Shown piece after piece: positions 56,333 through 64,000 of a DNA stretch of 64,000 nt (positions are counted from its first letter, which is position 1; each line of letters opens with the position of its first letter). Source of the DNA: Actinacidiphila sp. DG2A-62 (lineage in GTDB: Bacteria; Actinomycetota; Actinomycetes; Streptomycetales; Streptomycetaceae); the NCBI RefSeq assembly GCF_035825295.1, contig NZ_JAYMGI010000002.1, positions 6,772,001-6,836,000 of the forward strand, read 5' to 3'. The translations under genes and the position numbers were made by a program. The notes below the pieces were generated by a model. The model had not been told where the DNA came from, did no database searches, and saw only the letters and a list, made by a program, of their open reading frames with translations.

Positions 56333-57739
56333 CTACGAACCCAGCACCCGGCGCAGATAGTCGTTGGCGAACAGCCGATCGGGGTCCAACCGGTCGCGCA
56401 GCGCCGTGAACTCGCCGAACCGGGGATACACCGATTCCAGGTACGCCGCGTCCCGGGTGTGCATCTTGCCCCAGTGCGGCCGGCCGCCCACCGAGGTCAT
56501 GATCTTCTCCACCGCGGTGAAGTACTCCTGGTAGCGGCTGCCGCGGTACATGTGCACCGCCACGTACGCGCTGTCGCGGCCCGAGGCGGTGGACAGCGCG
56601 ATGTCGTCGGCGGGCGCCACCCGCACCTCGACCGGGAAGCTCACCCGCAGGTCCGACCGCTCCACGGTGGCCTTCAGCTCGCGGATCGCCGCCACCGCGG
56701 CCTCCCGCGGGATCGCGTACTCCATCTCCACGAAGCGCACCCGGCGCGGGCTGGTGAAGACCTTGTACGGCACGTCGGTGTACGTCCGCGCGGACAGCGC
56801 CCGGCTGGACAGCTGCGCGATGCGCGGGATCACGGCCGGCGCGGCCCTGCCGACCGCGCAGGCGGCCTGGAAGACGCCGTTGGACAGCAGCTCGTCGTCG
56901 ATCCAGCCGCGCACCGTCGGCAGCGGCGCGGCCGGCCCCTGACTGCGGTTGTTCCGCTTGGTGTTGCAGCCGTCGGTGTGCGGGAACCAGTAGAACTCGA
57001 AGTGCTCGTTCTCCTCGACCAGCCGGTCGAACTCCGCCATCACCCGGTCGAAGCGCATCGGCTCCTCACGGGCGGTCAGCAGGAAGACCGGTTCGACCGC
57101 GAAGGTCACCGCGCTGACCACCCCGAGCGCGCCGAGCCCGATCCGTCCGGCCGCGAACACCTCGGCGTTCTCCCGCGCCGAGCAGGTGAGCACCGAGCCG
57201 TCCGCCGTCACCAGCTCGAAGGCGGTGATCTGCGCCGCGATGGAGCCGGAGTCGCGGCCGGTGCCGTGGGTGCCGGTGCTGATCGCGCCGGCCACCGTCT
57301 GCACCATGATGTCGCCCATATTGGTGAGGGAGAGGCCCTCGGCCGCCAGTACCGCGTTCAGCTGGTGCAGCGGCACGCCCGCCTCGGCGGTCACCGTGCC
57401 GGCCTCGCGGTCGATCGCGCGTATCGCGCTCAGCCCCTCCGGGCGGATCAGCACCCCGCCGGTCGCCGCGGCGGCGGTGAAGGAGTGGCCGGAGCCCACC
57501 GCCTTGGCGGTCAGCCCGTCGGCCGCCGCCGTGCGCAGCACCTGCGCCAGCTCCTCCGCGGAGGCCGGCGCCACCACGCGTCGCGGCACGGCCGAGACGT
57601 TGCCCGCCCAGTTACGCCATGTCGCCGGTGCGGTCCCGGTCGCCGTGCCGGTCGGCCGGCGCGGGCCCGTCCTGGCGCGGCGGGCGGACGAGCGGCCCGT
57701 CAGCCCCGCGCGCGTGCGGCCCATCCCTGTGCGACTCAT
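56333..57739 (-). CDS. FAD-dependent sugar lactone/alditol oxidase (ALO/VAO family)
   Basis: A 468-aa flavoprotein of the D-arabinono-1,4-lactone/alditol oxidase group. The FAD domain starts WRNWAGNVSAVPRRVVAPAS and contains VGSGHSFT, where the His is the usual covalent FAD site. STGTHGTGRD and the ALO C-terminal motif GGRPHWGKMH are present. The first 40 residues are Arg/Thr-rich. ATG 57739 has GGGAGG upstream but lies 128 bp inside the end of the MFS gene in another frame, so the two genes overlap on the same strand. The substrate is probably a polyol or sugar lactone. Confidence 0.9.
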   Translation of the reverse strand: MSRTGMGRTRAGLTGRSSARRARTGPRRPTGTATGTAPATWRNWAGNVSAVPRRVVAPASAEELAQVLRTAAADGLTAKAVGSGHSFTAAAATGGVLIRPEGLSAIRAIDREAGTVTAEAGVPLHQLNAVLAAEGLSLTNMGDIMVQTVAGAISTGTHGTGRDSGSIAAQITAFELVTADGSVLTCSARENAEVFAAGRIGLGALGVVSAVTFAVEPVFLLTAREEPMRFDRVMAEFDRLVEENEHFEFYWFPHTDGCNTKRNNRSQGPAAPLPTVRGWIDDELLSNGVFQAACAVGRAAPAVIPRIAQLSSRALSARTYTDVPYKVFTSPRRVRFVEMEYAIPREAAVAAIRELKATVERSDLRVSFPVEVRVAPADDIALSTASGRDSAYVAVHMYRGSRYQEYFTAVEKIMTSVGGRPHWGKMHTRDAAYLESVYPRFGEFTALRDRLDPDRLFANDYLRRVLGS

Positions 57740-58946
57740 GGCCGTGCTCCTCCCGCTCCGGCGCCGGCCGCGGGCGCAGCCGGCGGTACCCGAGGAACGC
57801 CACCGCCACGGCGACGAGCGCCGAGCCGGCGGGTACCGCGAAGGCCGCCGAGGCGCCGTGCCCGTCGACCACCCGGCCGGCCAGCGCGGCGCCCGCGGCG
57901 ACGCCGACCGCGAGCCCCGTGGAGGTCCACGTGATGCCCTCGGTCAGCCTGGACCGCGGTACCAGCTGCTCGACCAGGCCCATGGCGGTCACCATTGTCG
58001 GCGCGATCGTCAGGCCCGAGAAGAACAGCGCACCGGCCAGGAACCACAAGTTCCCGACCAGTAGTGGCGGGATCATACTCACCGCCATCACGGAGATCCC
58101 CACCCGGAACCGCTGGGCCAGCGTGCCCGGCGGCCGCAGCAGCCCGAAGACCAGCCCGGCCAGGCACGACCCGAGCGCGTACGAGGCCAGTACCAGGCTG
58201 GCCAGCGCCTTGTGGCCGCGCTCGTCGGCGAACGCCACCGTCGACACGTCCACCGCGCCGAACAGCGCCCCGGTGCCGACGAACACGCCCGCGAGGACCG
58301 GCATCCCCGGCTCGCGCAGCGCCGAGCGGCCGCCGCCGGACCCGCGCGGGTGCGCGGGCGGCTCGGTGGCGCGCTGCGCGGTCAGCAGCAGCACGCCGGC
58401 GGCGAGGAAGACCGCGGCGAGCAGCGGCCCCGCCTCGGCGAACCAGACCGTGCACAGCCCTATCGACAGGATCGGCCCGAGGATGAAGACGATCTCGTCC
58501 ACCACGGACTCGAAGGAGTACGCGGTGTGCAGGAGTTCGGGGTCGCCCCGGTGGATCGCCGACCAGCGGGCCCTGACCATCGCGCCCAGGCTCGGGGTGA
58601 GGCCGGCGCCCAGCACGCACACGAAGTACACCCAGTCCGGCGCCCCGGCGCGCACCGCCACCAGCAGGGCGGCCACCGACGCCACCGTGACCGCGCACAC
58701 CGGCGGCAGCACCCTGCTCTGCCCGTGCCGGTCGACCAGGCGGGAGACCTGCGGCCCGCACACCGCCCCGGCCAGCGCGAGCGTCGCCGACAGCGCGCCC
58801 GCCAGGCCGTACCGCCCGGTGACCTGGGAGATCATCGTCACGATTCCGATGCCCGTCATCGACAGCGGCATCCGGCCGACCAGGCCCGCGACGGAGAAGG
58901 CGCGGGTTCCCGGCGCGGTGAAGATGGCGCGGTAAGGGCTGTGCAC
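57612..58946 (-). CDS. MFS transporter
   Basis: A 444-aa major facilitator with 12 predicted membrane segments (MTGIGIVTMISQVTGRYGLAGAL, WVYFVCVLGAGLTPSLGAMVRARW, LVLASYALGSCLAGLVFGLL). Such members are often efflux pumps; the cargo is unknown. The last 45 residues are hydrophilic (EREEHGHESHRDGPHARGADG) and overlap the oxidase gene by 128 bp. GTG 58946 follows GGGAGGGACC. It diverges from the ferrochelatase gene. Confidence 0.9.
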   Translation of the reverse strand: MHSPYRAIFTAPGTRAFSVAGLVGRMPLSMTGIGIVTMISQVTGRYGLAGALSATLALAGAVCGPQVSRLVDRHGQSRVLPPVCAVTVASVAALLVAVRAGAPDWVYFVCVLGAGLTPSLGAMVRARWSAIHRGDPELLHTAYSFESVVDEIVFILGPILSIGLCTVWFAEAGPLLAAVFLAAGVLLLTAQRATEPPAHPRGSGGGRSALREPGMPVLAGVFVGTGALFGAVDVSTVAFADERGHKALASLVLASYALGSCLAGLVFGLLRPPGTLAQRFRVGISVMAVSMIPPLLVGNLWFLAGALFFSGLTIAPTMVTAMGLVEQLVPRSRLTEGITWTSTGLAVGVAAGAALAGRVVDGHGASAAFAVPAGSALVAVAVAFLGYRRLRPRPAPEREEHGHESHRDGPHARGADGPLVRPPRQDGPAPADRHGDRDRTGDMA

Positions 58947-59091
58947 GGTCCCTCCCGGGCCTGCTCACGTAAGGAACATCTCTGCTCTACACAGCTTACG
59001 GAGCCGGGCAACCGGTTTTCCGCGGCGCGTTCCGGCCGGGCGGGGCGCGGGTGGTGCGGGACCGGGCGGCGCCGGGTGGCAGGATCGAGGC

Positions 59092-60297
59092 ATGCCCGAT
59101 CAGTCCGACGCGACATCCACTCCCGGCACGACGCCCGGCACGGCCCCAGGCACGACGCCCGGCGCGGCGCCCGAGCCGGCGCCCGGCGCCGCCACCGACA
59201 CCGCGCCCTACGACGCGCTGCTGCTGCTCTCCTTCGGCGGCCCCGAGGGGCCCGACGACGTGGTGCCGTTCCTGGAGAACGTGACCCGCGGCCGTGGCAT
59301 CCCGCGCGAGCGGCTGAAGGAGGTGGGCCGGCACTACTTCCTCTTCGGCGGCGTCAGCCCGATCAACGCGCAGAACCGCGAGCTGCTGCAGGCGCTGCGC
59401 AAGGACTTCGCGGACCACGGCGTCGACCTGCCGGTGTACTGGGGCAACCGCAACTGGGCGCCCTACCTGACCGACACGCTGCGCGAGATCAGCGACGCCG
59501 GCCACCGGCGGGTCCTGGTGCTGGCCACCAGCGCGTACGCCTCCTACTCCGGCTGCCGCCAGTACCGGGAGAACCTCGCCGCCTCGCTCGCCGTCCTGGC
59601 CGAGGAGGGCCGGCCGCGGCCGCGGGTGGACAAGCTGCGGCACTACTTCAACCACCCGGGCTTCGTCGAGCCGATGGCCGACGCCGTGCTGACCGCGCTC
59701 GCCGAACTGCCCGAGCAGGTCAGGGACGGCGCGCGGATCGCCTTCACCACCCACTCCATCCCGACCGCCGCGGCCGACACCTCGGGCCCGGTCGAGGGCC
59801 ACGGCGACGGCGGCGCCTACGTCGCGCAGCACCTGGACGTCGCCCGGCTGGTCGCCGAGCGGGTGCGCGAGGCCACCGGCGTGGACCGGCCGTGGTCCCT
59901 GGTCTACCAGTCGCGCAGCGGAGCCCCGCACATCCCGTGGCTGGAGCCGGACATCTGCGACCACCTGGAGGAGGTCCACGCGGCGGGCGCGCCGGCCGTG
60001 GTGATGGCGCCGATTGGCTTCGTCTCGGACCACATGGAGGTCAAGTACGACCTGGACACCGAGGCCGCCGCCAAGGCCGCCGAGCTGGGGCTGCCGGTGT
60101 CCCGCGCGGGCACCGTGGGCGCCGACCCCCGGTTCGCCGCGGCGGTGCGCGACCTGGTGCTGGAGCGGGCCGCGGCCGAGCGCGGCACCCGCCCGGCGCG
60201 CTGCGCGCTGGGCGCGCTCGGACCCAGCCACGACGTCTGCCCGGTCGGCTGCTGTCCGGCCAGGAACCCGCTGCCGGCCGCCGCGGGCGCCGACTGA
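59092..60297 (+). CDS. hemH: coproporphyrin ferrochelatase
   Basis: Inserts iron into the porphyrin; in actinobacteria the substrate is coproporphyrin III and the enzyme is also called CpfC. The 401-aa protein has a variable TPGTAPGTTPGAAPEP leader (residues 8-30), then YDALLLLSFGGPEGPDDVVPF, the catalytic His in FTTHSIPTAAAD, and cysteines (SGCRQY, HDVCPVGCCPA) matching the C-terminal [2Fe-2S] cluster of actinobacterial enzymes. CAGGAT ends 6 nt before the ATG, a leaderless pattern. Confidence 0.95.
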   Translation: MPDQSDATSTPGTTPGTAPGTTPGAAPEPAPGAATDTAPYDALLLLSFGGPEGPDDVVPFLENVTRGRGIPRERLKEVGRHYFLFGGVSPINAQNRELLQALRKDFADHGVDLPVYWGNRNWAPYLTDTLREISDAGHRRVLVLATSAYASYSGCRQYRENLAASLAVLAEEGRPRPRVDKLRHYFNHPGFVEPMADAVLTALAELPEQVRDGARIAFTTHSIPTAAADTSGPVEGHGDGGAYVAQHLDVARLVAERVREATGVDRPWSLVYQSRSGAPHIPWLEPDICDHLEEVHAAGAPAVVMAPIGFVSDHMEVKYDLDTEAAAKAAELGLPVSRAGTVGADPRFAAAVRDLVLERAAAERGTRPARCALGALGPSHDVCPVGCCPARNPLPAAAGAD

Positions 60298-60362
60298 CCC
60301 ACCCCCGGGCCGCGGACCCGGGCCGGTCCGGACCGACCCGCCCGACCGCGGGCGGGCGCACC

Positions 60363-60448
60363 GATCCGGTGCGGGCCACCGGCGCCGACCGATCTGGTGC
60401 GGGGCCGCGGGCGCCGACCGATCTGGTGCGGGGCCGCGGGCGCCGACC
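60363..60448. repeat. 28-29-bp tandem repeat, three units
   Basis: Units at 60363-60390, 60391-60419 and 60420-60448, each running from GATCTGGTGCGGGGCC (or GATCCGGTGCGGGCC) to GGCGCCGACC. Units 2 and 3 are identical. Partial copies (CACCGATCCGCCCC) follow. This lies in the 271-bp spacer between hemH and the inositol-phosphatase-like gene, which otherwise shows only hairpin-rich GC sequence. Confidence 0.9.
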
Positions 60449-60568
60449 GATCCGCCCCTGGCTGTGGCACCCATCGCCCACTCCGGCCGCGGGCGTCCAC
60501 CGATCCGCCCCGGCCCCCGCTCTCCCGCCGCTTCATCCGCTTCATCCGACCGAGGAGCTTTCGAACCG

Positions 60569-61390
60569 ATGAGCACACCGGCGACCGCCGTCACCGCGCA
60601 CCTGCTGGACGAACTGCTGAGCGTCGCGCTGGAGGCCGCCCGCGAGGCGGGCGCCCTGCTGCGCGACGGCCGCCCGGCGGACCTGGGCGTGGCCGCGACC
60701 AAGTCCAGCTCGATCGACGTGGTCACCGAGATGGACATCGCCGCGGAGCGGCTGATCACCGCCTCGATCGGCCGGGCCCGGCCGGACGACGGCGTGCTCG
60801 GCGAGGAGGGGGCGAGCAGCGAGGGCGTCAGCGGCGTCCGCTGGGTCATCGACCCGCTGGACGGCACGGTGAACTACCTCTACGGCCTGCCGTCCTGGGC
60901 GGTCAGCATCGCGGCGGAGCTCGACGGGCAGGCCCTGGTCGGCGTCGTGGAGGCGCCGATGCGCGGCGAGACCTGCCGCGCGGTGCTCGGCGGCGGCGCG
61001 TTCGTCAACGACGTGCCGGCGCACTGCCGCCCCGCCCCGCAGTTCTCCCACGCCCTGGTCGGCACCGGCTTCGGCTACATCGCCGAGCGCCGGGCCGCGC
61101 AGGCCGAGGTGGTCAGGGCGCTGGTGCCGCAGGTGCGGGACATCCGGCGCGGCGGCTCGGCGGCCATCGACCTGTGCGACGTCGGCATCGGCCGGCTCGA
61201 CGCCTACTACGAGCGGGGCCTGAACCCGTGGGACATGGCGGCCGGCGCGCTCTTCGCCCGGGAGGCGGGCGCGCTGACCGGCGGACGCCCCGGTGAGCCC
61301 GCCTCGGGCGAGCTGACGGTGGCGGCCCCGCCCGGGCTCTTCGAGCCCCTCCAGACCCTGCTGGACGACCTCGGCGCCTGGCACGACTGA
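60569..61390 (+). CDS. inositol monophosphatase family protein
   Basis: A 273-aa metal-dependent phosphatase (IMPase/FBPase-like). Metal sites are GEEGASSEG, WVIDPLDGTVNYLYGLPSWAVS and NPWDMAAGALF. It hydrolyses inositol monophosphate or a related sugar phosphate; family members also include histidinol phosphatases. ATG 60569 has GAGGAG upstream. Confidence 0.94.
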   Translation: MSTPATAVTAHLLDELLSVALEAAREAGALLRDGRPADLGVAATKSSSIDVVTEMDIAAERLITASIGRARPDDGVLGEEGASSEGVSGVRWVIDPLDGTVNYLYGLPSWAVSIAAELDGQALVGVVEAPMRGETCRAVLGGGAFVNDVPAHCRPAPQFSHALVGTGFGYIAERRAAQAEVVRALVPQVRDIRRGGSAAIDLCDVGIGRLDAYYERGLNPWDMAAGALFAREAGALTGGRPGEPASGELTVAAPPGLFEPLQTLLDDLGAWHD

Positions 61391-61545
61391 CGGGACGCCC
61401 GGCCCGGTGCGCCCCTACCGGTACGCCCCGACCGCCGCGGCTGGCCCGGGGCGGTCGGGGCGTGTCCGGGCGTGCGAACGCCCCGGCACCTTCGCGGTGA
61501 CCGGGGCGTGCGGCTTGTGGATGCCGACCGGACGGGACCGGACGG

Positions 61546-61719
61546 TCAGGCGACCTTGGGCCGTACGTCCACGCCGTGCTCGGCGGCGAGGCGGCGCAGG
61601 TCGTCCAGCTCGCCCTGCTCGACCTCGGCCAGGAAGTCGTCCCCTGTCTCCCGCGCCCGGCGCAGGTCGGACTCCGTGGTGTGTATACGCTGCAGGATTC
61701 CGGTCGTGAACGCGTCCAT
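61546..61719 (-). CDS. conserved 57-aa protein
   Basis: A short gene: ATG at 61719 with GAGGGGG upstream, stop at 61546. The product starts MDAFTTGILQRIHTTESDL, continues RRARETGDDFLAEVEQGELD and ends LAAEHGVDVRPKVA. It is helical, strongly acidic and without membrane segments, and I recall near-identical small proteins in this location in other Streptomyces. The function is unknown. It diverges from cutR, with a TTGACAC inverted repeat between them. Confidence 0.85.
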   Translation of the reverse strand: MDAFTTGILQRIHTTESDLRRARETGDDFLAEVEQGELDDLRRLAAEHGVDVRPKVA

Positions 61720-61740
61720 GGCGCCCCCTCATCGTCTCCG

Positions 61741-61758
61741 TTGACACGAGAGTGTCAA
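61741..61758. promoter_or_regulatory. inverted repeat upstream of the 57-aa gene
   Basis: TTGACACgagaGTGTCAA, perfect 7-bp arms with a 4-bp spacer, 22 bp before the small gene's start. Either arm resembles a -35 element, so it may be an operator or a symmetric promoter element. Confidence 0.5.
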
Positions 61759-61835
61759 GCCCGAAGGCCCGCGTGGGAAACGCGTGACCAGGCATGGTGG
61801 GTGGGTGTACAGCCGTCCTCCCCGCCGTGCCCGCA

Positions 61836-61878
61836 GCGGAAACCTCCGGGGCGGGGAGGAAATTCCGGAAGTTTCCGC
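61836..61878. promoter_or_regulatory. 14-bp inverted repeat upstream of cutR
   Basis: GCGGAAACCTCCGG (61836-61849) and CCGGAAGTTTCCGC (61865-61878) are complementary at 13 of 14 positions with a 15-bp spacer, about 100 bp before the cutR start. Possibly a regulator site or RNA hairpin. Confidence 0.5.
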
Positions 61879-61975
61879 GACCCGGTCCCGATCCGCTCGC
61901 TTACCGCCGGTTTACGGCCCTCCGGTGCAGGATGTGTGGAGGATTCCCCCCTCAGCTCACGGAAGGAACACCGCG

Positions 61976-62629
61976 TTGCGCGTACTGGTCGTCGAGGACG
62001 AGCAACTGCTCGCCGATGCCGTCGCCACCGGCCTGCGCCGGGAGGCCATGGCCGTGGACGTGGTCTACGACGGCGGCGCCGCCCTGGAGCGGATCGGCGT
62101 CAACGACTACGACGTCGTCGTCCTCGACCGCGACCTCCCGGTGGTCCACGGCGACGAGGTGTGCCGTCAGATCGTCGGCCTCGGCCTGCCCACGCGGGTG
62201 CTCATGCTCACCGCCGCCGGGGACGTCAGCGACCGGGTGGAGGGGCTGGAGCTGGGCGCGGACGACTACCTCCCGAAGCCGTTCGCCTTCACCGAGCTGA
62301 CCGCCCGGGTCCGGGCGCTCGGCCGGCGCACCACCACCGCGCTGCCGCCGGTCCTGGAGCGCTCGGGGATCCGGCTCGACCCCAACCGCCGCGAGGTCTT
62401 CAGGGACGGCGCCGAGGTGCACCTGGCGCCCAAGGAGTTCGCCGTGCTGGAGGTGCTGATGCGCAGCGAGGGCTCGGTGGTCTCCGCCGAGCAGCTGCTG
62501 GAGAAGGCCTGGGACGAGAACACCGACCCCTTCACCAACGTGGTGCGGGTCACGGTCATGACCCTACGGCGCAAGCTCGGCGAGCCCCCGGTGATCGTGA
62601 CCGTGCCCGGCTCCGGCTACCGGATCTGA
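61976..62629 (+). CDS. cutR: CutR, response regulator
   Basis: The OmpR/PhoB-type regulator of the conserved CutRS pair. TTG 61976, 8 nt after GGAAGGA, gives 217 aa, which matches my memory of CutR length. Receiver domain: Asp8/Glu-Asp pocket (VVEDEQ), phospho-acceptor Asp51 (VVLDRDLP), Lys101 (LPKPFAF). The winged-helix effector (about 125-217) ends VIVTVPGSGYRI. CutRS has been linked in Streptomyces to secretion stress and control of a HtrA-type protease and of antibiotic output. cutS follows at once. Confidence 0.94.
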   Translation: MRVLVVEDEQLLADAVATGLRREAMAVDVVYDGGAALERIGVNDYDVVVLDRDLPVVHGDEVCRQIVGLGLPTRVLMLTAAGDVSDRVEGLELGADDYLPKPFAFTELTARVRALGRRTTTALPPVLERSGIRLDPNRREVFRDGAEVHLAPKEFAVLEVLMRSEGSVVSAEQLLEKAWDENTDPFTNVVRVTVMTLRRKLGEPPVIVTVPGSGYRI

Positions 62630-62635
62630 GCGCCC

Positions 62636-63906
62636 GTGGCCTCCCTCTCCTCCCCCAGCCCGCCGCGTCCCCGCCGCCGGACAAACCGCCCCTGCCGCCG
62701 CGCCCGCTGTGGGACCCGCAGCCCACCGAGGCCCCCCGGCCCTGGCTGCGGCCGACCATCCGGATACGGCTCACGGTGCTCTACGGCGGCATGTTCCTGA
62801 TCGCCGGCGTGGTGCTGCTGTGGATCATCTACCTGCTGGCCGCGCAGGCGATCCACCAGGGCAGCGCGCTGCCGTTCAAGATCATCACCGCGAATCTGCA
62901 GCCGATCGACTGCAACGCGTTGCCGTCGGGCAGCAGCCTGCAGGCCGACGAGTTCAACCAGGCGGTCAACTCCTGCATGCAGCACCAGCGCGATCTGGCG
63001 CTGAACACGCTGCTCAAGCGGTCGCTGCTGGCGCTGATCGGGCTGGCCGTGGTGGCCTTCGCCTTCGGATACGTGATGGCCGGCCGGGTGCTGGCGCCGC
63101 TCGGCCGGATCACCAGGACCGCCCGCGGCATGGTCAGCTCCGACCTCAAGCGCCGGATCGAGCTGGACGGCCCGGACGACGAGCTGAAGGAGCTGGCCGA
63201 CACCTTCGACGGCATGCTGGACCGTCTGGAGCGCTCCTTCGACGCGCAGCGCCGCTTCGTCGCCAACGCCTCGCACGAGCTGCGCACCCCGCTGGCGATC
63301 AACCGCACGCTGCTGGAGGTCCAGCTCGCCGACCCCGAGGCGTCGCCGGACCTGCAGCAGCTGGGCAAGACGCTGCTGGCCACCAACGAGCGCAGCGAGC
63401 AGCTCGTGGAGGGCCTGCTGCTGCTGGCCCGCAGCGACAACGAGATCGTGGACCGCAAGCCGGTGGACCTCGCCGAGGCGGCCTCCCAGGCGCTGGAGCA
63501 GACCCGCGGCGAGGCCGAGGCCAAGGGCGTGGCGCTGCGCAGCAGCCTGAGCCCCGCGGTGGTCCAGGGCAGCGGCGTGCTGCTGGAGCGCATCGCCCTG
63601 AACCTGGTCCAGAACGCCGTTCGCTACAACGTCGCGGAGGAGGGCTGGGTCACGGTCGACACCGCGGCGGAGGGCGGCAGGGCGCTGCTGGTGGTGACCA
63701 ACACCGGGCCGGTGGTCCCCGCCTACGAGGTCGACAACCTCTTCGAGCCGTTCCGCCGGCTGCGCACCGAGCGCACCGGCAGCGACAAGGGCGTCGGGCT
63801 CGGCCTGTCGATCGTCCGCTCCGTCGCCCGCGCGCACGGCGGCACCATCTCCGCGGAGCCGCGCGAGGGCGGCGGCCTGGTCATGCGGGTCGCGATCCCG
63901 ATGTGA
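62636..63906 (+). CDS. cutS: CutS, sensor histidine kinase (start region frameshifted)
   Basis: A two-TM kinase: TM1 (TVLYGGMFLIAGVVLLWIIYLLA), a short extracytoplasmic loop with two cysteines (PIDCNALP, VNSCMQHQ), TM2 (LLALIGLAVVAFAFGYVMA), HAMP, H-box ASHELRTPLAINRTLL, and ATPase motifs NLVQNAVRYN and GLGLSIV. The two loop cysteines fit the proposal that CutS senses extracytoplasmic disulfide state. The kinase frame has no ATG/GTG/TTG before TM1. GTG 62636, seven bases after the cutR stop, is in another frame and would join if one C were added to the C5 run at 62652-62656, so a one-base indel is likely. Confidence 0.9.
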
Positions 63907-64000
63907 CCCGCGTGACCGAACCGAACCGGGCAACGCGCGGGATCTTGTGAACCCGATCACTGCCGGCCGCGTCCTAGAGGCGACAGGCCCGGGGCCTGTT
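63907..64000. other. window end, no gene seen
   Basis: The 94 bp after cutS contain no supported gene; CAGGCCCGGGGCCTG near the end is a terminator-like palindrome. Confidence 0.5.

Noticed and set aside
45355..60448. Intergenic tandem repeats as a CRISPR array
   Set aside because: Units are contiguous with no unique spacers, and no cas genes are present.

Overview
The window is a high-GC (about 70-74 %) actinobacterial chromosome segment. Codon usage, GTG/TTG starts and content (HrdB, WhiH, SepH, CutRS, topoisomerase IV ParE/ParC, B12-dependent ribonucleotide reductase) point to Streptomyces or a close relative. The gene order, as I remember it, follows the conserved core stretch SCO5803 to SCO5863 of S. 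coelicolor. No BLAST or alignment was run. I see no phage, insertion sequence, CRISPR array, tRNA, rRNA or secondary-metabolite cluster.

Layout. (1) 1-5 kb: lexA diverges from nrdR-nrdJ; the shared control region has two LexA-type boxes and a tandem pair of NrdR boxes. (2) 5-10.4 kb: MBL-fold protein, DUF4937 protein, histidine phosphatase, ADP-ribosylglycohydrolase, RNase HII and two uncharacterised proteins. (3) 10.6-18.4 kb: RecQ fused to a phosphoribosyltransferase-like domain, DUF4192 protein, a frameshifted proline-iminopeptidase-like hydrolase, a glycogen-debranching-type glycosidase and an NrtR-like Nudix regulator. (4) 18.5-23.4 kb: ABC protein, WhiH sporulation regulator, HrdB principal sigma factor. 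(5) 23.6-31.2 kb: secreted trypsin-like protease, DUF7455 protein, ParE, DHFR-like reductase, membrane protein, DUF485 protein plus a sodium:solute symporter. (6) 31.2-37 kb: a CitA/DcuS-type two-component system diverging from a nitrate/sulfonate/taurine-type ABC importer. (7) 37-46.7 kb: sucrase/ferredoxin-like protein, ParC, an M16 peptidase pair (one catalytic, one without zinc ligands), a c-di-AMP (ydaO) riboswitch ahead of an M23 cell-wall peptidase, a GntR regulator, HPr. (8) 46.8-57.7 kb: GNAT/acyl-CoA-synthetase protein (frameshifted), DUF5998 protein, alkaline-phosphatase-fold enzyme, thymidine kinase, ROK regulator, sulfurtransferase (frameshifted), SepH, sugar-lactone/alditol oxidase. 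(9) 57.6-64 kb: MFS transporter, coproporphyrin ferrochelatase, inositol-monophosphatase-like enzyme, a 57-aa protein missed by simple ORF calling, and CutR-CutS.

Themes. The window links DNA metabolism (LexA, NrdR/NrdJ, RecQ, RNase HII, topoisomerase IV, Tdk), growth and division control (HrdB, WhiH, SepH) and envelope sensing (CutRS, riboswitch-controlled peptidase).

Quality note. At least five genes are broken by what looks like the same lesion, one missing base in a short G/C run. This suggests residual assembly indels rather than decay. The most interesting non-coding signals are a LexA-type box over the parE promoter, an inverted pair of perfect DnaA boxes between recQ and the DUF4192 gene, a repeat-dense spacer between the GntR gene and ptsH, several intergenic tandem arrays, and a set of nine probably leaderless genes.
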